From Watersipora subatra (Eukaryota > Bryozoa > Gymnolaemata > Cheilostomatida > Watersiporidae): a stretch of DNA of 64,000 nt. Positions 24,600 to 38,000 of this stretch are shown one piece after another. The notes under the pieces were generated by a model. That model was not told the origin of the DNA and ran no database searches. It saw only the letters and a program-made list of their open reading frames with translations. A program made the position numbers and the translations under genes. The stretch spans positions 7,310,869 to 7,374,868 of the forward strand of contig NC_088711.1 of NCBI RefSeq assembly GCF_963576615.1, read 5' to 3'. Positions within the stretch are counted from its first letter, which is position 1. Each line of letters starts with the position of its first letter.

Positions 24600-24762
24600 T
24601 GTTTTCATTTTCTGTCTCAATCTATTTCAATTATACGAAACACTTTTCTCATGATATGTAGTTTGAAAATTAGAATGGGAAATGTTGTTATATGTTAAAT
24701 ACAAATCAATTTTCTGAATAAGACTTATTTATCACCCGGGCAACCTCGGGTAGCACAGCTAG
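24600..24762 (+). mobile_element. Helitron 3' end fragment
   Basis: The end is a CACCCGGGCAACCTCGGGTAG hairpin region, then CACAGCTAG followed by T. It matches the 3' parts of the elements ending at 6030 and 37218. No 5' end (TCTACTATATAAAC) was found upstream, so this is a truncated copy. Confidence 0.72.
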
Positions 24763-24779
24763 TCATCTCTAATAATGAA

Positions 24780-27700
24780 TGAAAACTTTCTCAAGTCTGG
24801 CCAGTGAAAGAGGATTGCTTTTAAGTTTTAATTAGAAATTAATTCAATAAAATCCTTTTGGGCAAAAGCTTTGTTTGCTAATATTTCATCTAGTAGACAC
24901 AAGCCAAAGTAGTTGGATTGTTAGAATTCAGTTCATCAAGTTTTTGTGTTTCGAGAAATCAACTTTAGTGCTAGCATCGAGCGAATATTCTCAACATTTG
25001 GGTTTGTCCATTCAAAAGTCAGAAATAGACTGGGCACAGAAAAAGCTGGGAAACATTTATTTAGTTATCGTATGACTGATACCTAAGTATATTCACATAA
25101 CCCTATATCTACATAACCCTTACAGATTTTTAAATTTTGTTGCTTCAATTTCAGCAATTGTAGATCATTACGCTCTGCTCTTTACTACCACACAATTAAT
25201 CACTGCGATTAAAATTTCTACTTATACATAAAGCTGTATGTAATATATTCACTTTATGTGATAAGATTTATGCTCTGTATTTCTTCATTCATGTTTGATT
25301 AAAGGTTCATTCTGAAATTGCCATATATGTTTTCTTTAGTTTTCCTCATAACATTTCTCCCAGTACAATCTTTAACAGATGATTCCCCATATGTATGTTC
25401 AATACTCAATCATGCAGCTATATGATGAATAATTAGACTTGAAATTGCAAAAAACCTTGGTCAAATCATATCAACCACAAAAAACAGGTTCAAACCATAA
25501 AAACCGGTTAGATTCAAACTATAAAAACTGGTTCAAACGATAAAAACCGGTTTCAAAAAAACAAGTTGTCGATTTTTTCATAAAAACCATGGGTTGTTCC
25601 AACTCTGCAGATCTGCCATTCTTTGTCAGATATGACCTAGATACTAGGAGTAAATCACAAGCTCCATCTTAAATGTCTACATTACGTACACCAGCTGAAG
25701 ACTTACACAAACAAGATATCTCCGCACACATGACATAAAGCGTGGAGCCTCAACACTCAACCTACTTCCACAGGCTAGCCTGCTAACACGCGAGACAGAC
25801 ATCTACAAAAGAGAACAGCTGCAATGACTCAGCCCCTTTCCCCGAGTGCTTGCTTAGGCGATCACTCCTCTGCCTGCTAAGGAGCCTCTTTTTCTCTCCT
25901 GTCTATAGAGTCTCATTGCACCACCACCTGCCAAAACTCCCTACCTATGAACTGTCACGGCTCTTGGTTGACTGTCGAGACTCGCAGCCGTCCAGGACTG
26001 AGCTAACAAGCATGGACAACAGTTCGAGTAAGGAGGTAACTTTCATTAGCTATTTTAACCTTTTTTCATTAATATTTTGGTTTAGAATTTCGAGTTGTGC
26101 ATTTTAATTGTTTGGCTTATAGAATAGAAAAGTAACCTTTACTAGTAAATATCAGTATTGCTTACAATAGCTTACCACCTTCACTAGTACCTCAAAAGCT
26201 CACAAACTAATCATAGTCAAAATAAATAAAATGGCAAAACAAATTCAACAATGATGGTGTGTGGATTCGGATTAGTTATGCGTAACATATTTCTTCCATA
26301 AACATATAAGATTGCTAAACTTATAGAATAAAGAATTAACTTTTACTGGCAAATATCAGTATTGCTTACAGCAGTTTCTTAAGACCTTCACTTGTGCCCA
26401 AACCAGTAATAATCAAATTAGCTCCCACATGACAAAGCAAAAGTACACAAACTGAACATAGTCAAAGTAGAATGAAATACAAAGAAAATTCAACACTGAT
26501 GTTGTGTGTGGATTCGGATTATTTATGCATAACATAATTTCACCTTTTACACCCATAACAGGATTACTAATAAAATTTCTACGGTTACGAAATGAACACT
26601 TTTTGTAAATATACAGATGTTGAATATATTTGTATACCCAACACATTAGTTTACAATAATGGTGTTCTTACCACTAAGATTTGGCATTATTGCCGATTTA
26701 TAACGCTAAAACGCTAAAGAATAAAAAATTTTAAATCGTCTAGAACGTTTTGACTTTCGAATGTTGCGCTCTAGAGTCCCCGATTTGCAATAACTTTACG
26801 ATGTGTCAATGAGGGAGAGACCGGATTTGTCGACAAGAAAGCGACGGAGCCTTTAAACTCGGTAGTAAAAAAGATCGTACCGACAACTCTTTCATCAATT
26901 TATTCGTTTGAGTATGCCTTTTTCAAATGTGTAAAGGCCCGAACAAGGCAGACTTCAACGAACTTAAACAGGCGTACTCAAGCTCAATTCTTCACAGATT
27001 GCAAAGCATTTATGCTATGCAAACTGTACAAGATTTTATGTGTCTCAGCCATGAACTAACTCATATGTATAAAAGTCATTTACTCACTTCATCTACTCAC
27101 TTATTGGTAGCCACCTTTCTCACTATCTAGGTTTGGTATATATAATCAAGTAGGCTAGACTTCTACATTTATTTTATTTGGGACTTTTATGAGCAACCGT
27201 TAATCTGTGCTTACATCTACCCATCTCCTATTGAGGTCAGTGTCAAGCCACAGAGTGGGCACTTGTTGTCATTCTTTGTAGATAAATAAAACCAGGGAAT
27301 GACCAGCCTACTTTCTCTTACAAAACATGTACCAGCAAAAAAGATCATGTACATTAGCACATATAACTGAGCTTCATAGTAGACTATCTCACACCAACAA
27401 TAACTCCATCGCGCACTAGCAAGCCTTTGCAGCAGCAGTTTAATCAATTGCACCAGCAGGCAGCTATCCCAGTCGTTGGTTGTATTAGTATAGCGACACT
27501 CATTGCTTTTACTAGCTGGCCTGCAGTCTTGGTTATTTCGTCCTGTCAAACCCAGGAGACAAGAAATATTCTCAACAATATATCAGTTAATTTGAAATTG
27601 CCTTCTCTCTCTGAAAGATGATAGCTGGCAAGCTATAGAGAATATACATGTTAAGTATACACAATCAAATGTTACATATTTAATTGGCGCTTAACGGTGT

Positions 27701-29040
27701 AATTTTTTGAAAGCAAATTGACTGTGCTACTTGGTGAGAAGGTTGAAATTATTTCTTGTACCCTGCGGAACATCAATGAGTGATTTAAATCCATTATATG
27801 GCTTTAGTACCTAGCTTTCCATCGACTGATACTGGCAATAAACAAGAGGTGAAAAGCAGTACCATTCTAGAACCATTAGAGATTTTGCTGTCAGTAGTAC
27901 ACTCTAGATGCATTCATAAAAAATGTTACTAGTATCGAAATCAAGATGTTTGAGTATCCAAAAGAAACAATCCATATAGCCTTAACATTTACTTCTCACG
28001 TCTGCTGACCAGCTGTATGAGTCAGCATCAACATACCCTATGTCATATATATGGCCTCATGATCAGAGTTAGAGCTGGTCAAGTTTGTGATACAACTAGA
28101 GCCCAATAGCAAGCATTATCTTCAAGACTAAAATAAAAATCCCTAAAGAGATTTGTTGATTAAAAACTCTGAAAAGGAGGCTCCGATCAACACTTTGGAG
28201 GACTTATAGAAATGACTTTTTTTGAACACGATAACCTTGTGTACAATTCTCAACCAAAGTGAGTGTTGCGGTGCCGCGCATGATTGTCAGAACCTCAATC
28301 ATTTTTAAAACTTTTCACCGAGAGCTGTGGACTAAGATGAATTTTATTCCCGTTTCATAATCTTACTGTTCTACTACTTTTAGAATTTGATACTTTGCAT
28401 AAATGTTTACTCTCAGCCGTGTGTAGTAGTTTTTTAAACAGGCAAAGGTTAACATGTGGACTATTTGGTGTATGGGCAGATATAGCTGAGAAGCAGTAGT
28501 CTTAGCGACTTTGTGGTTCTTAGCATTGTTGCTTCCCAAGCTGTCGCGCAGCGCTAGCTCTCATATGAGTTGTTTACTCATTTCATCGTTTGCAGAAGAT
28601 AGAACAACTCCTTTGTCATTCCAGACATTATTTGTGGGAGAAAGGCTATAATATGTACCTATCTTACTATTATATTAGACGAGTACCCTGGCAGTATAGT
28701 GTGCTGTGAGAGAGAGCATCAGGTGTACCGATAAAGAACAGAGAATAAGTATGTACACAATTATTCACAATTAGGTGAAAACTAGATAACTTGAAGGTCA
28801 AAAGTAAAAATTGTATAAGAATCTTCTTCCTTTTCTGGTTTTTCTCATTTAGGGGTCACCACTGCAAACAGTATATCAGTGTACAGAATAGATTGTACCA
28901 TTTGCACATAAAGTTTGGCATAGGAACAATTGCTGCTGGATGCCCTTCCTAACACCAATAATAATAACGCCCTTCCTTCCTAATAATAATAAATGCATTT
29001 AGAAACATTGAGTGAGCACCAGATGCAAATATTAGCGAGT
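24780..29040. other. Intergenic; possible single plus-strand exon
   Basis: No gene is assigned. At 25911-26035 the plus strand has one exon-like block: a strong pyrimidine tract and TATAG acceptor, an open frame reading SLHHHLPKLPTYELSRLL, and a GAG|GTAACT donor. No partner exon was found, so it is unconfirmed. Positions 25470-25570 hold short AAAACCGGTT-containing repeats. Positions 26130-26290 and 26325-26530 are a diverged tandem duplication of about 200 bp (shared words AATATCAGTATTGCTTACA and GTGTGTGGATTCGGATTA). Confidence 0.35.
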
Positions 29041-29051
29041 GTTTTTCGAGT

Positions 29052-32000
29052 TTACTCTTCCGACATTGCCGGCAGGCCCTTGAACAAGTCGCAGTACTTC
29101 TCTTTGGAAATTATGCGTTTCAGGAAGTTAGCCACACCTTCTATCTTTGTTTTGTCCATGTCAGCCAAATAATTAACATCACTGTTGAAATGCAGAGGCA
29201 GCTGCTGAGACTGCAGAACTCCTTGAATGAGAACAATCATGTCTTTGAACCTGTTAATGAGATATATTCAACTTGTAACGGAAATGTGACAGCAGTGAAT
29301 GTATTGTGGGAAAACGACCATCAGCAGACAGTTTGACTTTAATTGGAACTAATTATGGAATATTTTATACGTGGTTTATGATACTTCAATATTAACCACA
29401 AAAACAAAACTAATACATTTATAAGTACCTTTATAGGGCCTTTATAAGTACATTTATAAGTACCTTATACCCTAAGTAGAGGTACTTATAGCCTAATTTT
29501 ACAGATATGCAGTGATAAAGAGTTCAAGTCCATGATATGCCACTGTTTATCATTACAAGCAATTTTATATAAATACAGCAATAGTTCACAAATCAAAGAA
29601 GTGTTTAACATTTGTCACTGTCACGCCTTTAACTAACCAATCAGCAAAGAGATCTATCTAACCAGGATGTCTTGCAGTGTAACATTAATCACCGAAAAGT
29701 GAAGACAACTCCCTCAGTTATTAAGTAATGCTAATTATTATCATAACGATAATTGTTATTAGTAACAATAATAATAATAATAGTTAAGTGCATTAAGCTT
29801 GTAAATCAAAATGGGACAAATAAAAATTTCTGTATTAAGCGAATACAAACGCGGAGTGAGATTGTCTCTAAGAAATGAACTGAATGGAGGTGACATGATA
29901 AAAGCTATCAATATTTGGACTGTGTCTGTATTCTGATAAACTGTTGAAAATTGCACAAATAAGAACTACAAAAAGTGAATAAAGAAACAAGGCAAATGAC
30001 CAATAGGTTGCTTTACCCAAAAACTAATGTAGTCAGGCTGTAGGCTCACTTGATAAAGGATGAGGTTAGCAGGGAACTAATATTAACGGAGAGCATGTTA
30101 AGAGCAAAAGAGCATAAATTATCAAACTATGTCAAGAACAAACAGAACGGTTGCAACAAGGTCCTACTTACGATCGAAAAAAGAGAACAAGACAAGACAG
30201 TTACAAAACAAACAGTACGAAAGAATGACTAAGAATAGAAAAAAGAAACCACCGCATGGACAGTACCTCTAACTGGTGCTTGACAAAGACCCAAACAAGA
30301 TCTACAATAGATAATATGTAGATATATAAAAAGAAAGACTGAAGGGATGATAATGGGAGACCAAAAAAAGACACTACTTGCAAGAGGATAGCATGTGGAT
30401 ATATAAAGAAGGAGACTTAAGGGTCGATAAGACTTGATTGAAGACTTGACTGATTGATAAGAGAGATTAAAGGGATAATAATGGGAGACTAAGAACAGGC
30501 ACTACTTACGAGATGGATAACATATGGATATATGAAGAAAGAGACTGAAGGGGTAATAATGGGAGACTAAGAACAGGCACTATCTATGAGATGGATAACA
30601 TGTGGATATGTGAAGAAAGAGACTGAAGGAATGATAATGGAGACAAAGAGAAGACACTACCTATGAGATGGATAACATATGGATATATGAAGAAAGAGAC
30701 TGAATGGGTAATAATGGGGGACAAAGAAAAGGCACTACCTATGAGATGGATAACATGTGGATATATGAAGAAAGAGACTGAAGGGATGATAATGGGGAAC
30801 AAAGAAAAGGTACTACCTATGAGATGGATAACATGTGGATATATGAAGAAAAAGACTGAAGGAATGATAATGGAGACCAAGAGAAGGTACTACCTATGAG
30901 ATGGATAACATGTGGATATATGAAGAAAGAGACTGAAGGAATGATAATGGAGACCAAGAAAAGGTACTACCTATGGGATGGATAATATGTGGATATATGA
31001 AGAAAGAGACTGAAGGAATGATAATGGGGGACAAAGAAAAGGTACTACCTATGAGATGGATAACATATGGATATATGAAGAAAGAGACTGAAGGAATGAT
31101 AATGGAGACCAAGAAAAGGCTCTACCTATGAGATGGATAACATGTGGATATATGAAGAAAGAGACTGAAGGGATGATAATGGGGGACTAAGAAAAGGCAC
31201 TACCTATGAGATGGATAACATGTGGATATATGAAGAAAGAGACTGAAGGAATGATAATGGGGGACAAAGAAAAGGTACTACCTACGAGATGGATAACATG
31301 TGGATATATGAAGAAAGAGACTGAAGGGGTAATAATGGGGGACCAAGAAACGGCATTATCTATGAGATTGAGAGAAGTAAACATGGTAAAAGTAATGATA
31401 GTACATGGAAAGGGGAGACCACGGTGTAAGATGTGTACGAAGGGACAGGAAATGATACTTTATATAATGAGTGAAATGCCCTAAACTGGCGAGTACAGTG
31501 TATAGAAAGCACCATGATGGTGTAGATAGACTGGTGTATTGGAATCTCTGTCAAATATATGGTGTTCTAATGTGTAACAAATGGTACGATCATCAAACAG
31601 AGACAATCATAGAAAATAAAAGTACAAAGACTTTCTGGGATGTGACAATACAGATGGACCATATGATTGTTGCTAGAAAACTAGATATTGTACATATAGT
31701 AAAATATAGCTTCTAGCTCATATACAGTCGATTGCTGAAACAGCACCATAAGATGAAAGCGTAAAATGTAAGGAGTTAAAAACAGTAGAGAAATATCAAG
31801 AGCTGTCGATGGAACCAAGGAAACTGTGATACCGATTGCGATTGGAATGCTTGGTATGGTTGAGAATTTGGAGAAGTTGACCACACTAGACAGAGAAGAA
31901 TAAGATCCCTAAAATGCAGTCTGCCGCTACTAGGGTCAGCAAGAATTCTGAGAAATGTGGACCTCTTAGGTTCGTTGTTTCAGCATGAGGTCCCAAACAC

Positions 32001-35000
32001 TAAACAAATCCGCGAAAAAAGTGGTGTGAAAAACCGCAATGATGATCATAAGAGTTAAGGCTTACTAATCAACAAGGTAAGTTTTTGAAATTACATTATT
32101 TTGTTTGATTTCATGCCACTGTACTTTTTGGTATCATCCTAAATGCACTATATAGTTGATGAATGCTCTCACCTGGGTGCTAGATCAGCTTTTGTATCCC
32201 AGTCAGCGAAGGGGTCCTTTTTGACCATCAAGAATAAGATGTTTTTGTAGAAGTAACTTGGAAAAATTCTAAGCTGTGAGTGGTGCTGTTTAATCAACTT
32301 CATGATACGCAGCAAAGTGTTTTTACGTCTAAACATAATCAGAAGACATGTTTAGTTACACTACTAGCTCAGTTTGCAATAGCTGAGAGTTATATAGAAG
32401 CATAACAATGTTATGTCTCACATTATGTCACGTTTGCTGTCCAGCTTTGCCAATATTTTAATTCTAAGAGAAAACCATTTCATTTATTTCTATTTATTTC
32501 CAACTGATCAATACTAGAACACAGCATTAGCAGTAGAATTTGAACTTTACTTACATTATCATAGACAATAAATAATAATAATTCAAACAATGCATTACAA
32601 AAACACCTGGATAATTGCCAGAAAAAGGCCGGGTAAAGTGATGTCAATGCGAATAGGAGACTTTCATTTGGGTTTCGACATTTAGTTGAGTTTCATTGTA
32701 AGGATGAGCATTTATTACTATACATTTATTACTATACATTTATTACTATACATTTATTACTATACATTTATTACTATACAGCGATCAATTTGTCACTATT
32801 TTTGTTATTTTTTACTAAATCATCAAAAAGTTATCCCATTTAAGTTGAGTTGATAAAAAGTAGGGCTAAGCAAATAACTTTTCCCCTATTTAAGAGCAAA
32901 GTTAGCATTAAAATGAAGAGGTTGATAATTATTAATCTTTAGCCATTGAAATGAAGTTTTGAGAATTCCAGTTTCAAGTACAAATGAGTAAATATCCTGT
33001 GTACATGACCATAGCAAGCCATTGCAAAGCTATAGCAAGCCATTGCAAAACATGCTGTTTACCTACACTTTGTTGGTCCGCGAATTAAAGGTAACAACTT
33101 CGAAACTTTTCAAGATAAGTTTTATAATTTGGGAAGAACAGGCTTGTCATATTTGTTTCAGCTTGAACAACTATAAACAAGCCTCTTTCAGCTCACAAGT
33201 AGTGAATATTACTTAGCAAAATACTGCTAAAAATTAATTAATTACAACATAACTTTCTAAAATTGTTTATTTTGAAGTGGGAAGATGTAGTGCTGATGCT
33301 CGCTTATCTGAATGTATGAGAGTATTTACTCACGGATGCTTAGAATGAAACTCCCGTAGCAGCTTAAGCTCATGGCTTGAATATGAAAGTCTCCAATATC
33401 TGTTGGCCAGAGTTGTTGATGATTTGGCATAGGGTTTAGCCACAAGATCAAACTTACTAAAATACACAGTAACTTACTAAAATACACAGTAACTTACTAA
33501 AATACACAGTAACTTACTATAATATGCAGTAACTTCATAAAACACACAGTAACTTACTACAATATGCAGTAACTTCATAAAATACACAGTAACTTACTAA
33601 AATACGCAGTGACTTACTAAAATACGCAGTGACTTACTAAAATACACAGTAACTTACTAAAATACACAGTAACTTACTATAAAATACACAGTAGCTTACT
33701 AAAATACACTGTAACTTACTAAAATACACAGTAACTTACTAAAATAAACATTAACTTACTAAAATACACAGTAACTTACTAAAATACACACTAACTTACT
33801 AAAACACACAGTAACTTACTAAAATACACAGTAACTCACCAACATACGCTGTAACTTACTAAAATACACAGCAACTTACTAAAATAAACAGTAACTTACT
33901 AAAATACACAGTAACTTACTAAAATACACAGTAACTCACTAAAATACGCTGCAACGTACTAAAATACCAAGTTGTATTAGTTTGGACATATTCAACAGAA
34001 GCTTAGAGAAAACCAACATTTATTCCTAAAGATAGAATTTTTGTGCTATTCACAATATTATGTACATGTACTTCGAGATTTAAAATTAAACAATTGATAT
34101 ATACCCTACATGGAACAATCCAGAATATGGATGCTACCTGTTTTTCATGTCTGCAGCTTTTAGACATACAACAATATCAATGCTGACCGTCTCTCCTCTC
34201 CACTTAACGTTGAGAGTTATTGCTGGACCACTAGTTGATCGTGTGATCTCAACGGTGTCACCTTTAAACTCTAGTCTCACGCTAGACATCTTTAATGCTT
34301 TGTCAACTGTACTCAGTACCAGTTTGCGGGTCTGTGTGTAGTGAATAAGAAACTATTTTAAGCAGTGCTATAAAGTTTGGGTAAATCTCAGGTATGTTTC
34401 CATGCATGTACTCGCAATAAAGGCATGTTAAATATACGGTTATCATCTTTCACTCGAGCAGCCCTTTCCTAACATACCTTTTCTGCGGAGAGGTATCCAG
34501 CTTCATCGAGCAAATCGACCGGTCCTCCTTTTACAAACTTCCACGCCGCATCATCGGATTCTAACACTTCAGCATCTCCAACCTTTTTACCATTGTGCTT
34601 TGAAATTGGAAGTTTAACAAAGAATTGGATATCAAAGTCAGACTTGCCAGGCAAAGCCGTAAACTCATATGTACTTCCCATGTATGAAACACCTGACCTG
34701 CAGATCTCCAGAGAGGGCAGGATAAACTTCTCTCCCACAAATTGCACGAGTGCTGCAAAATTGTAGTTGGATACATTGAATGTCTTATTAGCTAAATGAG
34801 CACATATTGGCAGTCAGTATGAACTGTCTTATTAGCTAAATGAGCACATATTGGCAGTCAGTATGAACTGTCTTATCTACTATATAAACGGCAATCGTTG
34901 TCTGTCTGTCTGCGTGTGAGATTGAGTGTCCGCCTTATAGATTACCGTACTTTTCAGACTATTACCCGCTACTAGGTATCTAGGGCGCGTTAACGGGAAT

Positions 35001-38000
35001 CTCCGGTTAGTACACACCTCTATACATGACCTATTCATCGTTTGCCGTTTTCACACAAAAATGACGTAATAATTACAACTCTATGGCTTTCTTTTAGCTT
35101 CATGACACGCGATGTTTTTTGTCCTCGACGTATTAGGGCTAATTTGTTTTCAGCAAAACGATATCGACAATAGACTCTTTCGATATTAGAACTTGGCGAT
35201 TAATTTTTACTAACTCTATGAAACACGATGCCGTTTTTGTGAACCTCTATTTCTGGCTTTTCTTAAAGGTTGATTTGCCACAAAATTCACATTACCGTTA
35301 TTAGATATGAAAAGATTCCCCATGTCTTACTCTGTTGTGATGTAGGTGCAAAATATGTGGAAAGGTGATTACAAGCTCTTAAAAGCTCAAAAACGAACAG
35401 AAAATCGCAGCCGTAGTTTGGATTCCCTTTCCAAAACGGCTCAAATGTGATGTAGTTGTGAGAGATGGTTTCTGTTTACACTTTCTTGCAACCTTATTCG
35501 TCGAAATATTTTCACAAATATACTTCACGCATTCAATAAAACTATGTCTATTGTTTTTACGTGTCTGCTTTATCGTCATTGTAATGCTGTCACTTTTAGC
35601 ACTGATATCTTATAACTTACCGTAAAAAATCATTAAACTTTTTAACCTTAGCTCGAAGGAGTACATATCATTGTCTGATAATCATGACGAGCCTGTTGGT
35701 CACCTGTGATAATCGAAAAGTGCTGCAAAAATTATTTGCGAAGTATTGGGTCACATGATCAGAGAACGACTTGACGATTGAATAATGCTGAAACAAAACT
35801 GTAAAGTAGCGAGCATCTATATTTGATAAGGGGTCTTCGGTAAAACCCGAAGTGTTTGTCATAAACTAGTACTACGATAAGTTTTATATTGAGCTTTGTA
35901 TTGGCCTTTCAATTCACGTGAGAACATACGTGACAAGACGATAACCAAATTTCGTGGTTACGTCATCGAAATAAAGAAATTCCAATCTACGGCGGCTTTT
36001 CGTTTTTGAGCTTTTAAGAGCTTGTAATCACATTTCCACATATTTGGCACTTACAACACAACAGAGTAAAACATGGTGAATCTTTTGATGCCAAATAACT
36101 GTAACGTGAATTTTGTTGCAAGTCAACCTTTAAGGTTTAATTGCTAAATCGCTGTTAAGGTCACTAATTTTCATGCAAACAATTGCATTATCTCGAGTAG
36201 GAATAGCATCCAGATTCCCTCACCTTCCATCAGACAAAGACATTACAATATTTTATTTTTTACATAACATATCGTCATACTGGTATCGTCGTATTCAGAG
36301 TTTTGATGTATAGCTGTTGGTGGAACAGTAACTTTTTTATACACACACTTCTATGCAAGAATTGTTATTATTAATTCAACATATTCACAAATTTTATTTT
36401 GTTTTCTCAGTTCGTATTAATTGTATCATTACCGAAGCATCTCATATTGTAATTGTAGCAAAACAGACTCAATTTAGCTATTGCTTGCTAATTATTTTAC
36501 TGTTACATCTAAACCATTTTATAGTCGTCTTATTCTTAAAATTTATTTGACCTGCACGAAACATTTTTCTCATGATATGAAGTTTGAAAGTTACAGTTGT
36601 TTGACAAAGTTTGATCAACTTTACAGTTGTTTTTAATTTCTCTTTATTTCAACTACACAAAACACTTTTCTCATGATACGTTACCTATTATGTTTTTTCA
36701 TGTTACCTATGTAGTTTGAATGTTAGAATGGCAAATGTTGTTATATATATTAAATACAAATAGATTTTCTGTGCAAAGACTTTTTTATTACCCAGGTACA
36801 AGTACAGTTTATGGTGTCAAATGTTGAAAAAATACTTTACCGAAGTTGTTTTCTCGCCTTGGAGCGGAGTAAAATTTACATTATTTTATTTTAATGGGAA
36901 AAATTGTTTCGGATCTCGAACAACTCGGTTTTCGAACTACCTTCTGGAACTGATTATGTTCGAGAACTGAAGTTCAACTATACGTTATCAAAAGATATAG
37001 GTCGCTGAAAGTTATGAAATTTTAAATTTACATTGGTTTGAAAACCTTTACAGTTGTTTTATTCTCTCTCTTAATTTATTTCAACTACACAAAACACTTC
37101 TTTCATGGTATTTAGTTTGAAAGTTAGAATGGCAAATGTTGTTATATGTTAAATACAAATCAATTTTCTGTGCAAAGACCTTTTTTACTACCCGAGCAAC
37201 GCCGGGTAGCACAGCTAGGGTTGGGGCCGTGGCGTCACTCGGGGATGAACGGGAGACCTTCTTTGCCCCGAGTACAGCGAGAGTTTCCAAGGGTGGCTTT
37301 CCGGATGAATGAGTTGGCGAGTGCGAGGCAATTGATTGCAAAGCGATAGAGTGCTAGGCAATTGGTTGCGAGACGATTGGTTGCAAGTGCAAGGTGATTG
37401 ATTTCCAGGCGAGTGCGAGGTGATTGATTGCAAGGCGAGTGCGAGGCGAGGCGAAGCGAGGCGAGGCGAGGTGAGGCGAGTGCGAGGCGATTGATTGCGA
37501 GGCGAGTGCGAGGCGATTGATTGCGAGGCGAGGCGATATATTGCGAGGCGATTGATTGCGAGATGAGTGCTAGGCGATTGATTGCGAGGCGATTGGTTGC
37601 GAGAGGATTGGTTGCGAGTGCAAGGTGATTGATTGCGAGTGCGAGGTGATTGATTGCAAGGCGGGTGCGAGGCGACTGATTGCGAGGCGACTGATTGCGA
37701 GTGTGAGGCGATTGGTTGCGAGGCGAGTGGGAGGTGATTACAAGGCGAGTGCAAGACGACTGATTGAGAGGTGATTGATTGCGAGGAGAGTGCAAGGCGA
37801 TTGATTGCGAGGCGGTTGCGGGCCGATTGATTGCAAGGCGAATGATTGTGAGTGCAAAGCGATTGATTGCGAGGTGAGTGCAAGAACGCGATTGTCAACT
37901 GCTCGGCGGGTAAAGACAGGTCAGCCGAGGCGGGGCACAGCGGCAGAAGTGCGTGATCGTCATCTACAAATATAGACGAGGGTGAACGGATGCATGAATC

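Noticed and set aside
30584..31384. Several frames of 60-100 codons on both strands
   Set aside because: They are products of the 78-bp minisatellite and have no non-repeat domain.
33451..33965. CRISPR-like array
   Set aside because: Contiguous 20-bp units without unique spacers in a eukaryotic intron; it is a minisatellite.
34147..34341. Plus-strand frame of 64 codons
   Set aside because: It is the antisense shadow of cGLR exon 34331-34138.
37215..37898. Two long overlapping minus-strand frames of 227 and 186 codons
   Set aside because: They lie wholly in the G-rich satellite. Frames open because the repeat lacks stop words, and the proteins are low-complexity repeats.
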